This document shows, piece by piece, positions 36,125 through 44,185 of a stretch of 44,185 nucleotides of DNA (position 1 is the first letter of the stretch; the number at the start of each line of letters is the position of its first letter). The stretch comes from Rubrobacter sp. (GTDB taxonomy: Bacteria; Actinomycetota; Rubrobacteria; Rubrobacterales; Rubrobacteraceae), in the NCBI GenBank assembly GCA_013695475.1, contig JACDAJ010000027.1, positions 1 to 44,185 on the forward strand, given 5' to 3'. Below the pieces are notes generated by a model, which was not told where the DNA came from, did no database searches, and worked only from the letters and a program-made list of their open reading frames with translations. The position numbers and the translations under genes were made by a program.

Positions 36125-36156
36125 AAGCGCCGGGCTGTCAGGCTCGCCCGGCGCTT
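36125..36156 (-). terminator. Hairpin after groES
   Basis: aagcgccggg-N12-cccggcgctt, 10-bp perfect stem, no strong U tract. Confidence 0.5.
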
Positions 36157-36183
36157 CTGTGTCGGCGAAGAAACGCCGCTCTT

Positions 36184-36450
36184 TTACTTCTCGACGATGC
36201 CGAGGATGTCGTCGGCGTCGAGGATCATATAGTCCTCGCCGTCGAGGGAGATCTCGGTTCCGGAGTACTTGGCGAAGACGACGATGTCACCCTTCTTCAC
36301 CTTGACTTCCTCGCCGTCACCGACCGCGACCACCTCGGCGTTCTGCGGCTTCTCCTTCGCGGTGTCGGGGAGGACGATGCCGCTGGCGGTCGTCTCCTCG
36401 CGCTCGAGCTGCTTCAAAAGCGCCCGGTCGCCCAAAGGCTTGAAGTTCAT
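36184..36450 (-). CDS. groES: Co-chaperonin GroES
   Basis: [44 protein letters not shown]...[36 protein letters not shown]. Confidence 0.95.
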   Translation of the reverse strand: MNFKPLGDRALLKQLEREETTASGIVLPDTAKEKPQNAEVVAVGDGEEVKVKKGDIVVFAKYSGTEISLDGEDYMILDADDILGIVEK

Positions 36451-36565
36451 AAGCTGCCTCCTCTTTCCTTTCGATTTCACACAGACAAAATAAAACTTCC
36501 GGCTGCAACCTCCCCGGAATTGTCCGCCGGAGATTGTAACCGGAAGAGCTGCTAGAAGCAATCGG

Positions 36566-36877
36566 CTAAAGCCCGAGCTGCTCCGAGAGTTGCGCCTTCG
36601 GGAGCGCGCCGACGGCCTGGTTCGTGATCTGCCCCCCCTCGAAGCGGGCGACCGTCGGGATGGACGTGATGCTGTAATTGAGGGTCGTGGTGGGGTTGGC
36701 GTCCACGTCGAGCTTGACGAAGCGCACGTCCTCGCGCGACTCGGACATCTCCTCGAGAATGGGTGCGATCCTTTTGCAAGGCTGGCACCAATCGGCCCAG
36801 AAATCAACGATCACCGGCTTCTCCGAGCCAAGCACGTCGTCCTTGAATGTCTCGTCGTTTACCTCGTTTACCGCCAT
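36566..36877 (-). CDS. trxA: Thioredoxin with CQPC active site
   Basis: [25 protein letters not shown]...[32 protein letters not shown]. Confidence 0.92.
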   Translation of the reverse strand: MAVNEVNDETFKDDVLGSEKPVIVDFWADWCQPCKRIAPILEEMSESREDVRFVKLDVDANPTTTLNYSITSIPTVARFEGGQITNQAVGALPKAQLSEQLGL

Positions 36878-37372
36878 GAAAACTACCTCCGTAAAACAAT
36901 CCGCTTTTCGACAACCCGCGTATTTTACACCCGAGAACGGCTCGCTTCGCTTCGCGCTTGCCAGCTTGCCAGCCCGCCTCGCGGTTGGCTTGTCAGCTTA
37001 AAGACGGGCCGACCACCACCCCCGTCCCGGCGGCGTCGCTTCGGCGTGTGTCCGGGGCGTGAAGAGGATCTTCCGAATCACAAACACGAACGGCGACTCC
37101 TCGATTCACGCGAAACACGTTTCTCAGCCGCTCGGAAACCGGAACTCGGTCGGCGCACTCTTCATCGGCAGTACGGACGCGGGTGATCATCAACGCATCC
37201 TCCGCGAAACGACCGTCCGGCGAATGACAGTTTCTCCCCCCGAAAGCTGAGCCACCTCATCTGCGACCCGGCCCGCCAGCCAAAACGAGGAAACCGAAGC
37301 GCCCCCGGCACGGGAGACGCGCCAAAAGCTGACGGCTGACGAGCGAAGCGTACGGCGGCTTCGCCGCCGCCC

Positions 37373-38332
37373 TCACGCGGGGTCTTCTTGAAAACTCCTC
37401 GATGTGAGATCCACGCGGACTTCCCCGGCGAGTTCTTCGGCCCGCTCCTCCTCGAAGGCTCCCGCGCCGAGCGACTCGGCGTTGGCGGCGGCGCATCCGG
37501 CGGCGAGCCGGACGGAATCCACGGGGCCGAGCTTCCGGTGGAGAAGCCCCGCGAGAAGCCCCGCGAGGTACGCGTCGCCGCTCCCGATGGTCGAGACGCG
37601 CTCGACGACCGGGGCAAACGCGGAGACGATCCTCTCCTCGACCGCGAAGTATGAGTGGCCTTCGGGGGACGTGATGCACGCGCTCTCGGCGCCTAGCTCC
37701 GAGAGGCGCGAGAGCCCGCGGGGGAAATCCTCCTCCTCGATGAAGTCGAAGCCCGCGACGCTCTCGGCCTCGCCGCGGTTCGGGCTGACGAGCGCGGGGT
37801 TCGCTTTCAACGCGGCTTTGAGAACCGTCGGGGTCGAATCCACGACGGTATACAAGCCGCGCTCGCGGGCGCGGGCGACGAGTCCGGTGAAGAAACCCTC
37901 GTCGAAGTTCGGCGGGAGGCTCCCGGCGAACACGACCGCCGTCGCGTACTCCATAAGATGCTCGAAGCGCCGGGAGAACTCCCGAGACTCCGCCTGGCTC
38001 ACCTCCGGGCCATATTCGTTTATCTCCGTCTCGGTTCCCGACATCGGGTCAATGACCGCGATGGAGGTTCGCGACGAGCCTTCGATCTCGATGAGGTCGA
38101 AGGGTATCGCCGCCTCCGAGAGGCCGTCGCGGATGGCGTCGCCGTTGCGTCCTCCGGCGAAGCCCGTGGCGAGAACCGGGACGCCGAGGGTTCGGAGGCT
38201 CCGGGCGACGTTTATGCCTTTTCCGCCAGCGAGGGTGACGCTTTGGGGGGCGCGGTGGCGGTGGCCGAGGGTCAGGCTCGGAGCGACGAGCGTGCGGGCG
38301 ACGGCGGCGTTCAGCGTGACGGTCAGGATCAC
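37373..38332 (-). CDS. PfkB-family sugar kinase, 1-phosphofructokinase-like
   Basis: MILTVTLNAAVARTLV...GGKGINVARSLRTLGVPVLATGFAGG...FAGSLPPNFDEGFF...STIGSGDAYLAGLLAGLL. Confidence 0.85.
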   Translation of the reverse strand: MILTVTLNAAVARTLVAPSLTLGHRHRAPQSVTLAGGKGINVARSLRTLGVPVLATGFAGGRNGDAIRDGLSEAAIPFDLIEIEGSSRTSIAVIDPMSGTETEINEYGPEVSQAESREFSRRFEHLMEYATAVVFAGSLPPNFDEGFFTGLVARARERGLYTVVDSTPTVLKAALKANPALVSPNRGEAESVAGFDFIEEEDFPRGLSRLSELGAESACITSPEGHSYFAVEERIVSAFAPVVERVSTIGSGDAYLAGLLAGLLHRKLGPVDSVRLAAGCAAANAESLGAGAFEEERAEELAGEVRVDLTSRSFQEDPA

Positions 38333-38414
38333 GGTCTCACCATCCTCTCAGACTCGATGAAAGTCCATCCCCCAGTTTCCAAAGCCGCCCGAAACTTCGC
38401 CGGACGGGCATTCT

Positions 38415-38669
38415 TCAGGTTCGCTGGTACCAAGCCCTTTCGTCTTGATGCTCTTCTCCGCGGTCTTCGCCATGCTCTTCGCCATCCTCCGGGTCCGCGT
38501 CTTCCCCCGCCTCTCCGGACTCCTCATCTCCGCTCATGGCCGACATCTCCATCGCGTATCCGCGGACGCTCTCGAGCCTCTCCTCGGACCTTTTGAGCCG
38601 CTCGTACTCGTCGAGCGTCAAGACCGCGTGCGTCCTCTCTCCGCCTTCATCCACAAGATATCCGGGCAT
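38415..38669 (-). CDS. Small acidic protein, N-terminus antitoxin/Phd-like
   Basis: MPGYLVDEGGERTHAVLTLDEYERLKRSEERLESVRGYAMEM followed by E/D-rich tail. Confidence 0.45.
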   Translation of the reverse strand: MPGYLVDEGGERTHAVLTLDEYERLKRSEERLESVRGYAMEMSAMSGDEESGEAGEDADPEDGEEHGEDRGEEHQDERAWYQRT

Positions 38670-38791
38670 TTCCCCTCCCTCGCGTTCCGGGACTACGTTT
38701 CCTCCGCATGATAACCCAGCGAAATCCCATGCGCCAAACCGGGACACGGATCGAAGCGACGGAGCCGTTCGCCCGAAAAGTCGCGGCGACG

Positions 38792-39979
38792 TCACTGCAA
38801 GAGTTCGGAGACGGAGAACCACGTCCGCTGCCATATGGGAGCCTCCTCGTAGCCCCTTCCGGCGACGAGCGGGGTTTCTCCGACGACCTCCCCATCCACC
38901 GTCAAAACCACTTCCCCGAGTGTGTCGCCCCGGCTGGCGGAGTCGGGGAGATCCTCCATGGCGGAGGCTTCCCTCTCGACTTCGGACGAGGCTCCGACGA
39001 CCCACTCGATGTCCTCGGCGGCGACGAGCGGAACGGTCTCGTCCCTCCGGTACGGGGCTTCCGCGACGGAATACCGCTCGCCTTCGCTTATGAGCGCGGG
39101 CCTCTCGAAGGCGGCGAATCCGTATTCGAGCATCGCCACCGCGTCGGCGTACCGGTCCGTCTGAGTCCCGAGGACGACGGAGACGTACGACTCGTTCCCC
39201 GACTCGGCGGAGGAGACGAGGCTCGGCCCCGCCCCCGGAGTCGTCCCGGTCTTCACCCCGGTCGCGAGCGGATACAGGCCGAGGAGGTCGTTCACGCTCG
39301 CGAGCGGTATCTCGCGCTCGGGGGTGGTGATGGTCGCGGAGGGCATGGCGACGGTCTCCCGGAAGAGGGGATGCTCGAATCCGGCGCGGGCCATGAGGGC
39401 GAGATCCCCCGCGCTCGAATAATGCTCCTCCGAGTCGAGGCCCGTGACGTTGTCGAGGCTCGTGTCTTCGAGGCCGAGCTCCTCCGCGAGAGCATTCATC
39501 CCCTCGACAAACCCATCCACGCTTTCCGCCCCCTCTCCGCCCCCGAGATGCTCGGCGAGCGCATACGCCGCGTCGTTACCGGAAGGAACGAGCGTCCCGA
39601 CGAGAAGCTCCCGGACACTGAGTACGTCCCCCGCCACGAGTCCGGCGTTGCTGTATTCCGGTGTGGCGAAGGACGCGGCCTCGGCGGATATGACGACCTC
39701 GTCATCGAGCGAGGCCTCCCCGGACTCGACCATTTCGAGGGCGGTTATGGCGGTCATAATTTTGCTCGTGGATCCGGTCGGGAGCCGTTCGTCGGCGTTT
39801 TCCCCGGCGAGCATTTCACCGCTTTGGAGATCCACGACCGACCACGCCTCGGCGGCTATCTCCGGCGGAGGAGTTTCTTCGGCATCTTGCGCGTACGCCA
39901 CCCCGAAGCCCATCGAAGCCCCGAAGGCCGCGACGGCGAGAAAAACAGCGAGCGCGAATTGTATGGCGCGAGAATTCAA
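38792..39979 (-). CDS. D-alanyl-D-alanine carboxypeptidase (DacA-type)
   Basis: Signal peptide; LPTGSTSKIMTAITALE (SxxK), SGNDAAYALAEHL (SxN), GVKTGTTPGAG (KTG). Confidence 0.92.
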   Translation of the reverse strand: MNSRAIQFALAVFLAVAAFGASMGFGVAYAQDAEETPPPEIAAEAWSVVDLQSGEMLAGENADERLPTGSTSKIMTAITALEMVESGEASLDDEVVISAEAASFATPEYSNAGLVAGDVLSVRELLVGTLVPSGNDAAYALAEHLGGGEGAESVDGFVEGMNALAEELGLEDTSLDNVTGLDSEEHYSSAGDLALMARAGFEHPLFRETVAMPSATITTPEREIPLASVNDLLGLYPLATGVKTGTTPGAGPSLVSSAESGNESYVSVVLGTQTDRYADAVAMLEYGFAAFERPALISEGERYSVAEAPYRRDETVPLVAAEDIEWVVGASSEVEREASAMEDLPDSASRGDTLGEVVLTVDGEVVGETPLVAGRGYEEAPIWQRTWFSVSELLQ

Positions 39980-40120
39980 AACCGCACGGGATTATAGAGG
40001 CTCGGAGGAGGAAGTGCGGGGAGGCGCGCCGTCGTCCGGCGCCATTTTCGCAAGCGGGGCGGCGCACGTTATAATCGCGGGCGACGTGGATTGTCCTTCA
40101 AATTCCAGGCACGGTTCTCC

Positions 40121-40639
40121 ATGAGGCGGCTCATTGTGGTCGCGGTTCTCGTGGTGGTTCTCGCGGTTTCGTACCGCTCCCTCGGGAGCGCGGAGACGGG
40201 GACGGGTTCATTGACGCTTCCGCAGCCCTCGCCGAACGTGGGCGAGAGTGTGCCCCCGTTCAACGTCCCGAGCGAGGAGGGCGGCATGTTCGAGCTTCCG
40301 GACGAGGGGGCGTACGTCCTCGCGTTTTTCAGCACGTACAACGGGCAGTCGAACCAGGCGAGGGTCGGGTTCGAGGATCTGGCGGAGGAGTACTCGGACG
40401 ACGGCATCGAGTTCGCCGTCGTGTACGTGAACAGCGCGCCCAACGACGAGAGCATCGCCTACGAAGTCCTCCAAGACAGGACGGGGCAACTCACCTCGGA
40501 CTACAACGTCAAAAGGGTGCCGAGGCTTTTCCTGATCGAGGACGGAAGCGTGCGCCTCGTCCAAAATGGATACTATCCCGAAAACGAGGAGCAACTCGCG
40601 GAGGAGATTCAAGCCCTCCTCGAAAGCCGTGGCAACTAA
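40121..40639 (+). CDS. Membrane-anchored thioredoxin-fold (redoxin/TlpA-like) protein lacking the CxxC motif
   Basis: Signal anchor; VGESVPPFNVPSEEGGMFELPDEGAYVLAFFSTYNGQSNQARVGFEDLAEEYSDDGIEFAVVYV...YNVKRVPRLFLIEDG. Confidence 0.65.
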   Translation: MRRLIVVAVLVVVLAVSYRSLGSAETGTGSLTLPQPSPNVGESVPPFNVPSEEGGMFELPDEGAYVLAFFSTYNGQSNQARVGFEDLAEEYSDDGIEFAVVYVNSAPNDESIAYEVLQDRTGQLTSDYNVKRVPRLFLIEDGSVRLVQNGYYPENEEQLAEEIQALLESRGN

Positions 40640-40667
40640 AACGAAGAAGAAGGAATAGGCTGACACC

Positions 40668-40760
40668 ATGAGAAGAGAGAGCATAGTCCAGATTTTCGGC
40701 CTCGCCGTCGCGGCAGGCTCCGTTGTGGTCCTCATCGTCGGAATCCTCCATTCGATCTGA
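40668..40760 (+). CDS. 30-aa single-TM small protein
   Basis: MRRESIVQIFGLAVAAGSVVVLIVGILHSI*; follows the redoxin gene and ends one base before a strong hairpin. Confidence 0.5.
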   Translation: MRRESIVQIFGLAVAAGSVVVLIVGILHSI

Positions 40761-40800
40761 CATCGGACATCGTGATAATCGTTCCTCACGATGTCCGATG
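40761..40800. terminator. Large hairpin between convergent genes
   Basis: catcggacatcgtg-N12-cacgatgtccgatg, 14-bp perfect stem. Confidence 0.7.
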
Positions 40801-41025
40801 CGACGCCGAGTCCGCCGCCCAAGCTCCGATTCTCGGGGTACGAGCGGCGAAGAACCTTGTCTCGCGCGAATCGCGAGTATACGACCCGGCGATTCTCGCC
40901 AACGGACATACGTGGAAGCGACCGCCCGGATCCCTCATGGCGAACGCCAGTTTCTTCAAACAAACCCGGCTGAAAAAGCCGTCCCCCGCTCCGAGGGGCT
41001 CCGGGGAGCGCGAAGCGGAGCGGAG

Positions 41026-41868
41026 CTAAAGCCTCGCCCCGATGGAGCGAAGCTCGTCTCGGGCGTTTTTGGCCGCTTTGGCGGCGGCCGCCCGGTATCC
41101 TCCGCCGGACTTCTCATAGGCGTATAGTATTCCTCGGCTGCTGTTCACGAGAACTCCGCCGTCCCACCCGTCGAAGAGCGGCCTCACCGACGAAGCTCCG
41201 CCACCCTGCGCGCCGTATCCCGGCACGAGGAAGAGGGCTTCCGGCAGGATCTCCCTCACCGCCGCCCCAGCCTCGGGGCGCGTGGCTCCGACGACCGCCC
41301 CCGCGTCGGTGTATCCGCCCTCCGTCCTTTCGCCGAGCTCGGCTATGAGGCGGGCCGCCGCCTCGTGGAGGGGCGGCGACACCGACTCCCCGAACGCCGC
41401 CGAAGACGGGTTCGAGGTCGCCGCGAGGACGAACGCCCCGCCGCCCCGACCGAGGCTCCGAGCCTCCTCGAGGAAAGGCTCCACGGCCTCCGCGCCCATG
41501 TACGGGTTCACGGTCGCGCAAGTCGCGCCGAAAGTCCGGAGGTGCGCCTCCGCATAAGCCTCGGCGGTGCCTCCGATGTCGCCCCGCTTCACGTCGGCGA
41601 TGGTGGGCAGTTCGAGTTCTTCGGCGGCTCGGATGACCTCGGCGTATACCGAAACTCCCTCCGGACCGAGGCGCTCGAAGTACGCGGACTGGATCTTCAC
41701 CGCCGCCGCGAATGGCGCGGCCGCCTCCATGGCGCCGAGGCAAAACGAGCGGACGGCCTCGATCTCGGCCATGCCCCCGAATTCTTCGGGGAGGCGATCC
41801 GGAGCCGGGTCGAGTCCGGCGACGAGGACGCTCTTCTTCCTTCGGGCCGAGTCAACGAGGGCTTTCAG
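41026..41868 (-). CDS. pyrF: Orotidine 5'-phosphate decarboxylase (type 2); start uncertain (CTG 41868 vs ATG 41907)
   Basis: SVLVAGLDPAPDRLPEEF...AAVKIQSAYFERLGPEG...TIADVKRGDIGGTAEAYAEAHL...TVNPYMGAEAVEPFL. Confidence 0.9.
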   Translation of the reverse strand: MKALVDSARRKKSVLVAGLDPAPDRLPEEFGGMAEIEAVRSFCLGAMEAAAPFAAAVKIQSAYFERLGPEGVSVYAEVIRAAEELELPTIADVKRGDIGGTAEAYAEAHLRTFGATCATVNPYMGAEAVEPFLEEARSLGRGGGAFVLAATSNPSSAAFGESVSPPLHEAAARLIAELGERTEGGYTDAGAVVGATRPEAGAAVREILPEALFLVPGYGAQGGGASSVRPLFDGWDGGVLVNSSRGILYAYEKSGGGYRAAAAKAAKNARDELRSIGARL

Positions 41869-41889
41869 GATTCCTCCGGGAAAAGAAAA

Positions 41890-41917
41890 AGCGGCGCGGA
41901 ATACCATCCGCGCCGCT
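41890..41917 (-). terminator. Rho-independent terminator downstream of hup
   Basis: Minus strand agcggcgcgga-tggtat-tccgcgccgct followed by ttttctttt. Confidence 0.85.
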
Positions 41918-41938
41918 GGATGTTCGTTTCGCCGCCCG

Positions 41939-42211
41939 TTATTTGAGTGAATCCTTGAGAGCGTTTCCGGCGGTGAACTTCGGTACCTTCGAGGCGGGGA
42001 TGTTTATCTTCGCCTTCGTCTGCGGGTTGATTCCCTGCCTTGCGTCGCGCTCCTGTACGTAGAATTTGCCGAAGCCCGTGATCTGCACGTCGCCGCCCGA
42101 TTTAAGCTCGCTCTTCACGACCTCGGTGAAAGCGTCGAAGTGCTTTTGGGCGTCGCTCTTCGAGCCACCCGTCTCGTCGGCTATCTTCTGGATCAAGTCC
42201 GTCTTGTTCAT
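41939..42211 (-). CDS. HU family DNA-binding protein
   Basis: MNKTDLIQKIADETGGSKSDAQKHFDAFTEVVKSELKSGGDVQITGFGKFYVQERDARQGINPQTKAKINIPASKVPKFTAGNALKDSL. Confidence 0.95.
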   Translation of the reverse strand: MNKTDLIQKIADETGGSKSDAQKHFDAFTEVVKSELKSGGDVQITGFGKFYVQERDARQGINPQTKAKINIPASKVPKFTAGNALKDSLK

Positions 42212-42287
42212 TTTCCGTGCCTCCTTTGTCTCTTCCGTTTCTTTCCCCGCCAGCTTCGGGGGAATATATCAAAGATACAATAACGCC

Positions 42288-42830
42288 TCAAATACCTTTG
42301 ACTACCCTCAAATCCCCGATCCTAAGCAGGGATCTGAATTCAAACCCCCCGAGCCTCCCCTCTTCCCCGTCCTCCCGGCGGTCGAGGACGGCCACTATCC
42401 CCGCCACCTCGACCCCTCCTTCGACGAGCTTTTCGGCGGCGGCCACCGCCTGAGTCCCGGTCGAGACGACATCCTCGACAAGCACGACCTTCTCCCCCGC
42501 CTCGAGCCTTCCCTCGACGTTTTTGGCCGTCCCATACTCCTTCGCGCCTTTCCTCACGATGACATATGGAAGCCCGCTCGCGAGCGACGCCGCGACCACG
42601 AGCGGAACCGCCCCGAGCTCCACCCCCGCGAGCCTGTCCACGCCCTCGGGAAGAGAGCCGGCTATCTCGGCGGCGATGTCCCGGAGGAGATCCGGCTCCG
42701 TCGAAAAGAGATATTTGTCCACATAAAAGTCGCTCCGCTTGCCGCTCGAAAGGACGAAATCGCCCGTGAGGAGCGCGGCCTCGGCGACCCGCTCGGCGAG
42801 GCTATGGCCTTCTTTATGCGCCGGGGCCAT
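42288..42830 (-). CDS. pyrE: Orotate phosphoribosyltransferase
   Basis: GDFVLSSGKRSDFYVDKYLF...VDRLAGVELGAVPLVVAASLASGLPYVIVRKGAKEYGT...EKVVLVEDVVSTGTQAVAAAEKL. Confidence 0.93.
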   Translation of the reverse strand: MAPAHKEGHSLAERVAEAALLTGDFVLSSGKRSDFYVDKYLFSTEPDLLRDIAAEIAGSLPEGVDRLAGVELGAVPLVVAASLASGLPYVIVRKGAKEYGTAKNVEGRLEAGEKVVLVEDVVSTGTQAVAAAEKLVEGGVEVAGIVAVLDRREDGEEGRLGGFEFRSLLRIGDLRVVKGI

Positions 42831-43110
42831 CCGGCTCCCTTTCGCGCTTTTCGAGTTCTTCGAGGGTTTCGTCGAAGGGGCCGAAGCTCACGCCTTCGAG
42901 GAGGCTCCCGAGCTCGCGCGTCTCGCCCGCCGCCTCGTCGAGGCCGGACTCGATGCGGGCGTTTATCTCCCCGAGAAGCCCCACCGCCCGGTCGAGCGTC
43001 TCGACGATCTCATCGTCGGGAACCTCGCCCAACGAGTCGGCGATCTTCTCGAGCTCCCCGACCCGCTCTTCGAGGTTCTCCGAACCTTTTTTGGCATCGT
43101 TTCCTTCCAT
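42814..43110 (-). CDS. Exodeoxyribonuclease VII small subunit-like protein
   Basis: ENLEERVGELEKIADSLGEVPDDEIVETLDRAVGLLGEINARIESGLDEA, XseB-like helical pattern. Confidence 0.45.
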   Translation of the reverse strand: MEGNDAKKGSENLEERVGELEKIADSLGEVPDDEIVETLDRAVGLLGEINARIESGLDEAAGETRELGSLLEGVSFGPFDETLEELEKREREPDGPGA

Positions 43111-43122
43111 AATGGCCGAAAA

Positions 43123-43392
43123 CTATACACCATCGCCGTCGCCGGAGTCATCCGAACCCTCGTCCTTCGCGCCCCCCGAACCGCCCGAGCCGCCCGCCGC
43201 CCGTCCGAGGGCCACGCTGAGGCCGATGACGAAGATCGTCGCGACGAGGAACGGAACCCCCGCCCCCACGAGCAATCCGAACCCCGCCCGCACGAGGAGG
43301 AACGAGACCCCCAAAGTGGCGAGAACCACGAGCGGCACGACCCCCATGAGAGCGAGGAGGAGCTTGTTCGTATCCGTCGGCCCGCCGCTCAT
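43123..43392 (-). CDS. Small two-TM membrane protein with Gly/Asp-rich tail
   Basis: MSGGPTDTNKLLLALMGVVPLVVLATLGVSFLLVRAGFGLLVGAGVPFLVATIFVIGLSVAL... Confidence 0.5.
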   Translation of the reverse strand: MSGGPTDTNKLLLALMGVVPLVVLATLGVSFLLVRAGFGLLVGAGVPFLVATIFVIGLSVALGRAAGGSGGSGGAKDEGSDDSGDGDGV

Positions 43393-43474
43393 GCCGAACT
43401 CCGCCGATAATTCGGGGGAAGACAGCTTTTCTCCGATGGCATCGCATCCGTCCGTCCCGCGCACGGAAACGGTC

Positions 43475-43516
43475 GCGTGTTCGCGGATGGCGTGTTCGCG
43501 GATGGCGTGTTCGCGC
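43475..43516. repeat. 15-bp tandem repeat, ~2.8 copies
   Basis: gcgtgttcgcggatg gcgtgttcgcggatg gcgtgttcgcgc. Confidence 0.85.
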
Positions 43517-43795
43517 GGTGTCGGTCGGTTTCCCGACCTCGGCAAATCGCGGGCGGCGCGGACTCCACCGCCCGAACTCCCGGTCGAGTCGCACCGCGCC
43601 GCCGTCCGCGCCGATCCATCGCGCCGACCACCAAACATATCCCGGAGACACCCGGCTTTGTCGGGGAGTCGAGCGGCGTCCGATCCACGAGCCGCTCGCT
43701 TCGATGTGGGCGGATCGCGGATCGGACGCGCGGAGTCGGGGAAAGCGAACGCCGCCCCCGAAGCGAACGCCGGAGATTTCCACTCGAACTTCGCG

Positions 43796-44056
43796 TCATT
43801 TCGTCACCCTCTCGATGGCTTTCACGAGATCCTTCACCATCTCCTCGGAGGCGTCCTCGCGCCCGGCCCGCTCCTCGACGAAGTCTTTGAGAAGGACGGT
43901 GTTTATGCGGCGTATCGCCGAGAAGACGGCGGTGGTTTGCTGGATGACGTCCGCGTATCCGGCGTCCCCCTCCTCGACCATCTTCACGATCCCACGCACA
44001 TGCCCCTCGACGCTCTTCAGCCGCCGGACGACTTCTTCCCTCGCCTTTTCCCGCAA
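43796..44056 (-). CDS. CsoR/RcnR/FrmR-family (DUF156) regulator lacking the usual Cys/His ligands
   Basis: VVRRLKSVEGHVRGIVKMVEEGDAGYADVIQQTTAVFSAIRRINTVLLKDFVEERA. Confidence 0.85.
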   Translation of the reverse strand: MREKAREEVVRRLKSVEGHVRGIVKMVEEGDAGYADVIQQTTAVFSAIRRINTVLLKDFVEERAGREDASEEMVKDLVKAIERVTK

Positions 44057-44058
44057 AA

Positions 44059-44185
44059 CTACCTCCCCTCCTCGATAAGCTCCGCCACCACGCTCGCGTC
44101 ATGGAACGGCACATCCCCCTCCGGGAGATGCTGTATCCGCTCATGTCCTTTCCCCGCCACCACGACAACATCGTTCGGACGCGCC
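44059..44185 (-). CDS. C-terminus of a Mur ligase, MurE-like (runs off the window)
   Basis: Minus-strand translation ARPNDVVVVAGKGHERIQHLPEGDVPFHDASVVAELIEEGR*; AGKGHE motif. Confidence 0.75.
   Translation of the reverse strand, partial: ARPNDVVVVAGKGHERIQHLPEGDVPFHDASVVAELIEEGR

Noticed and set aside
36993-37260. Structured RNA or small ORF between trxA and pfkB
   Set aside because: No recognisable RNA family and ORFs on both strands are weak; left unannotated

Overview
GC-rich, actinobacteria-like chromosomal window with about 45 plausible genes. Recognisable blocks: (i) an assimilatory sulfate-reduction operon on the minus strand, cysH - siroheme sulfite/nitrite reductase - FrhB-like F420 oxidoreductase - small ORF - sat - cysC - TauE; (ii) an F420 biosynthesis operon, cofD - cofC - cofE; (iii) a NotI-type restriction-modification pair whose C5-methyltransferase is frameshifted at a G7 tract; (iv) a pilT / pilB-pilT-pilC locus; (v) cell-envelope genes (RlpA-LysM, an HTH-TM-PASTA protein, DacA-type carboxypeptidase, PG-binding amidase, murE end); (vi) housekeeping genes pyrE, xseB, hup, pyrF, groES, trxA and tRNA-Pro. 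The most unusual observations, all read directly from sequence: both internal junctions of the F420 operon carry a diverged tandem duplication that makes a translationally coupled chimeric mini-ORF (cofD|mini|cofC via ATGA overlaps, cofC|mini|cofE via TTGA overlaps); the cysH operon is preceded by a strong promoter with an upstream palindrome and an apparently leaderless 30-aa uORF ending CSDCRT*, followed by a sequence that could mask the cysH Shine-Dalgarno (a candidate cysteine attenuator); an FrhB-like subunit sits beside the sulfite reductase, like a split Fsr; and a MerR-like HTH-TM-PASTA protein, apparently starting at ATC, is divergent from an RlpA/LysM gene. All family calls are from motif recognition only; no searches were run.
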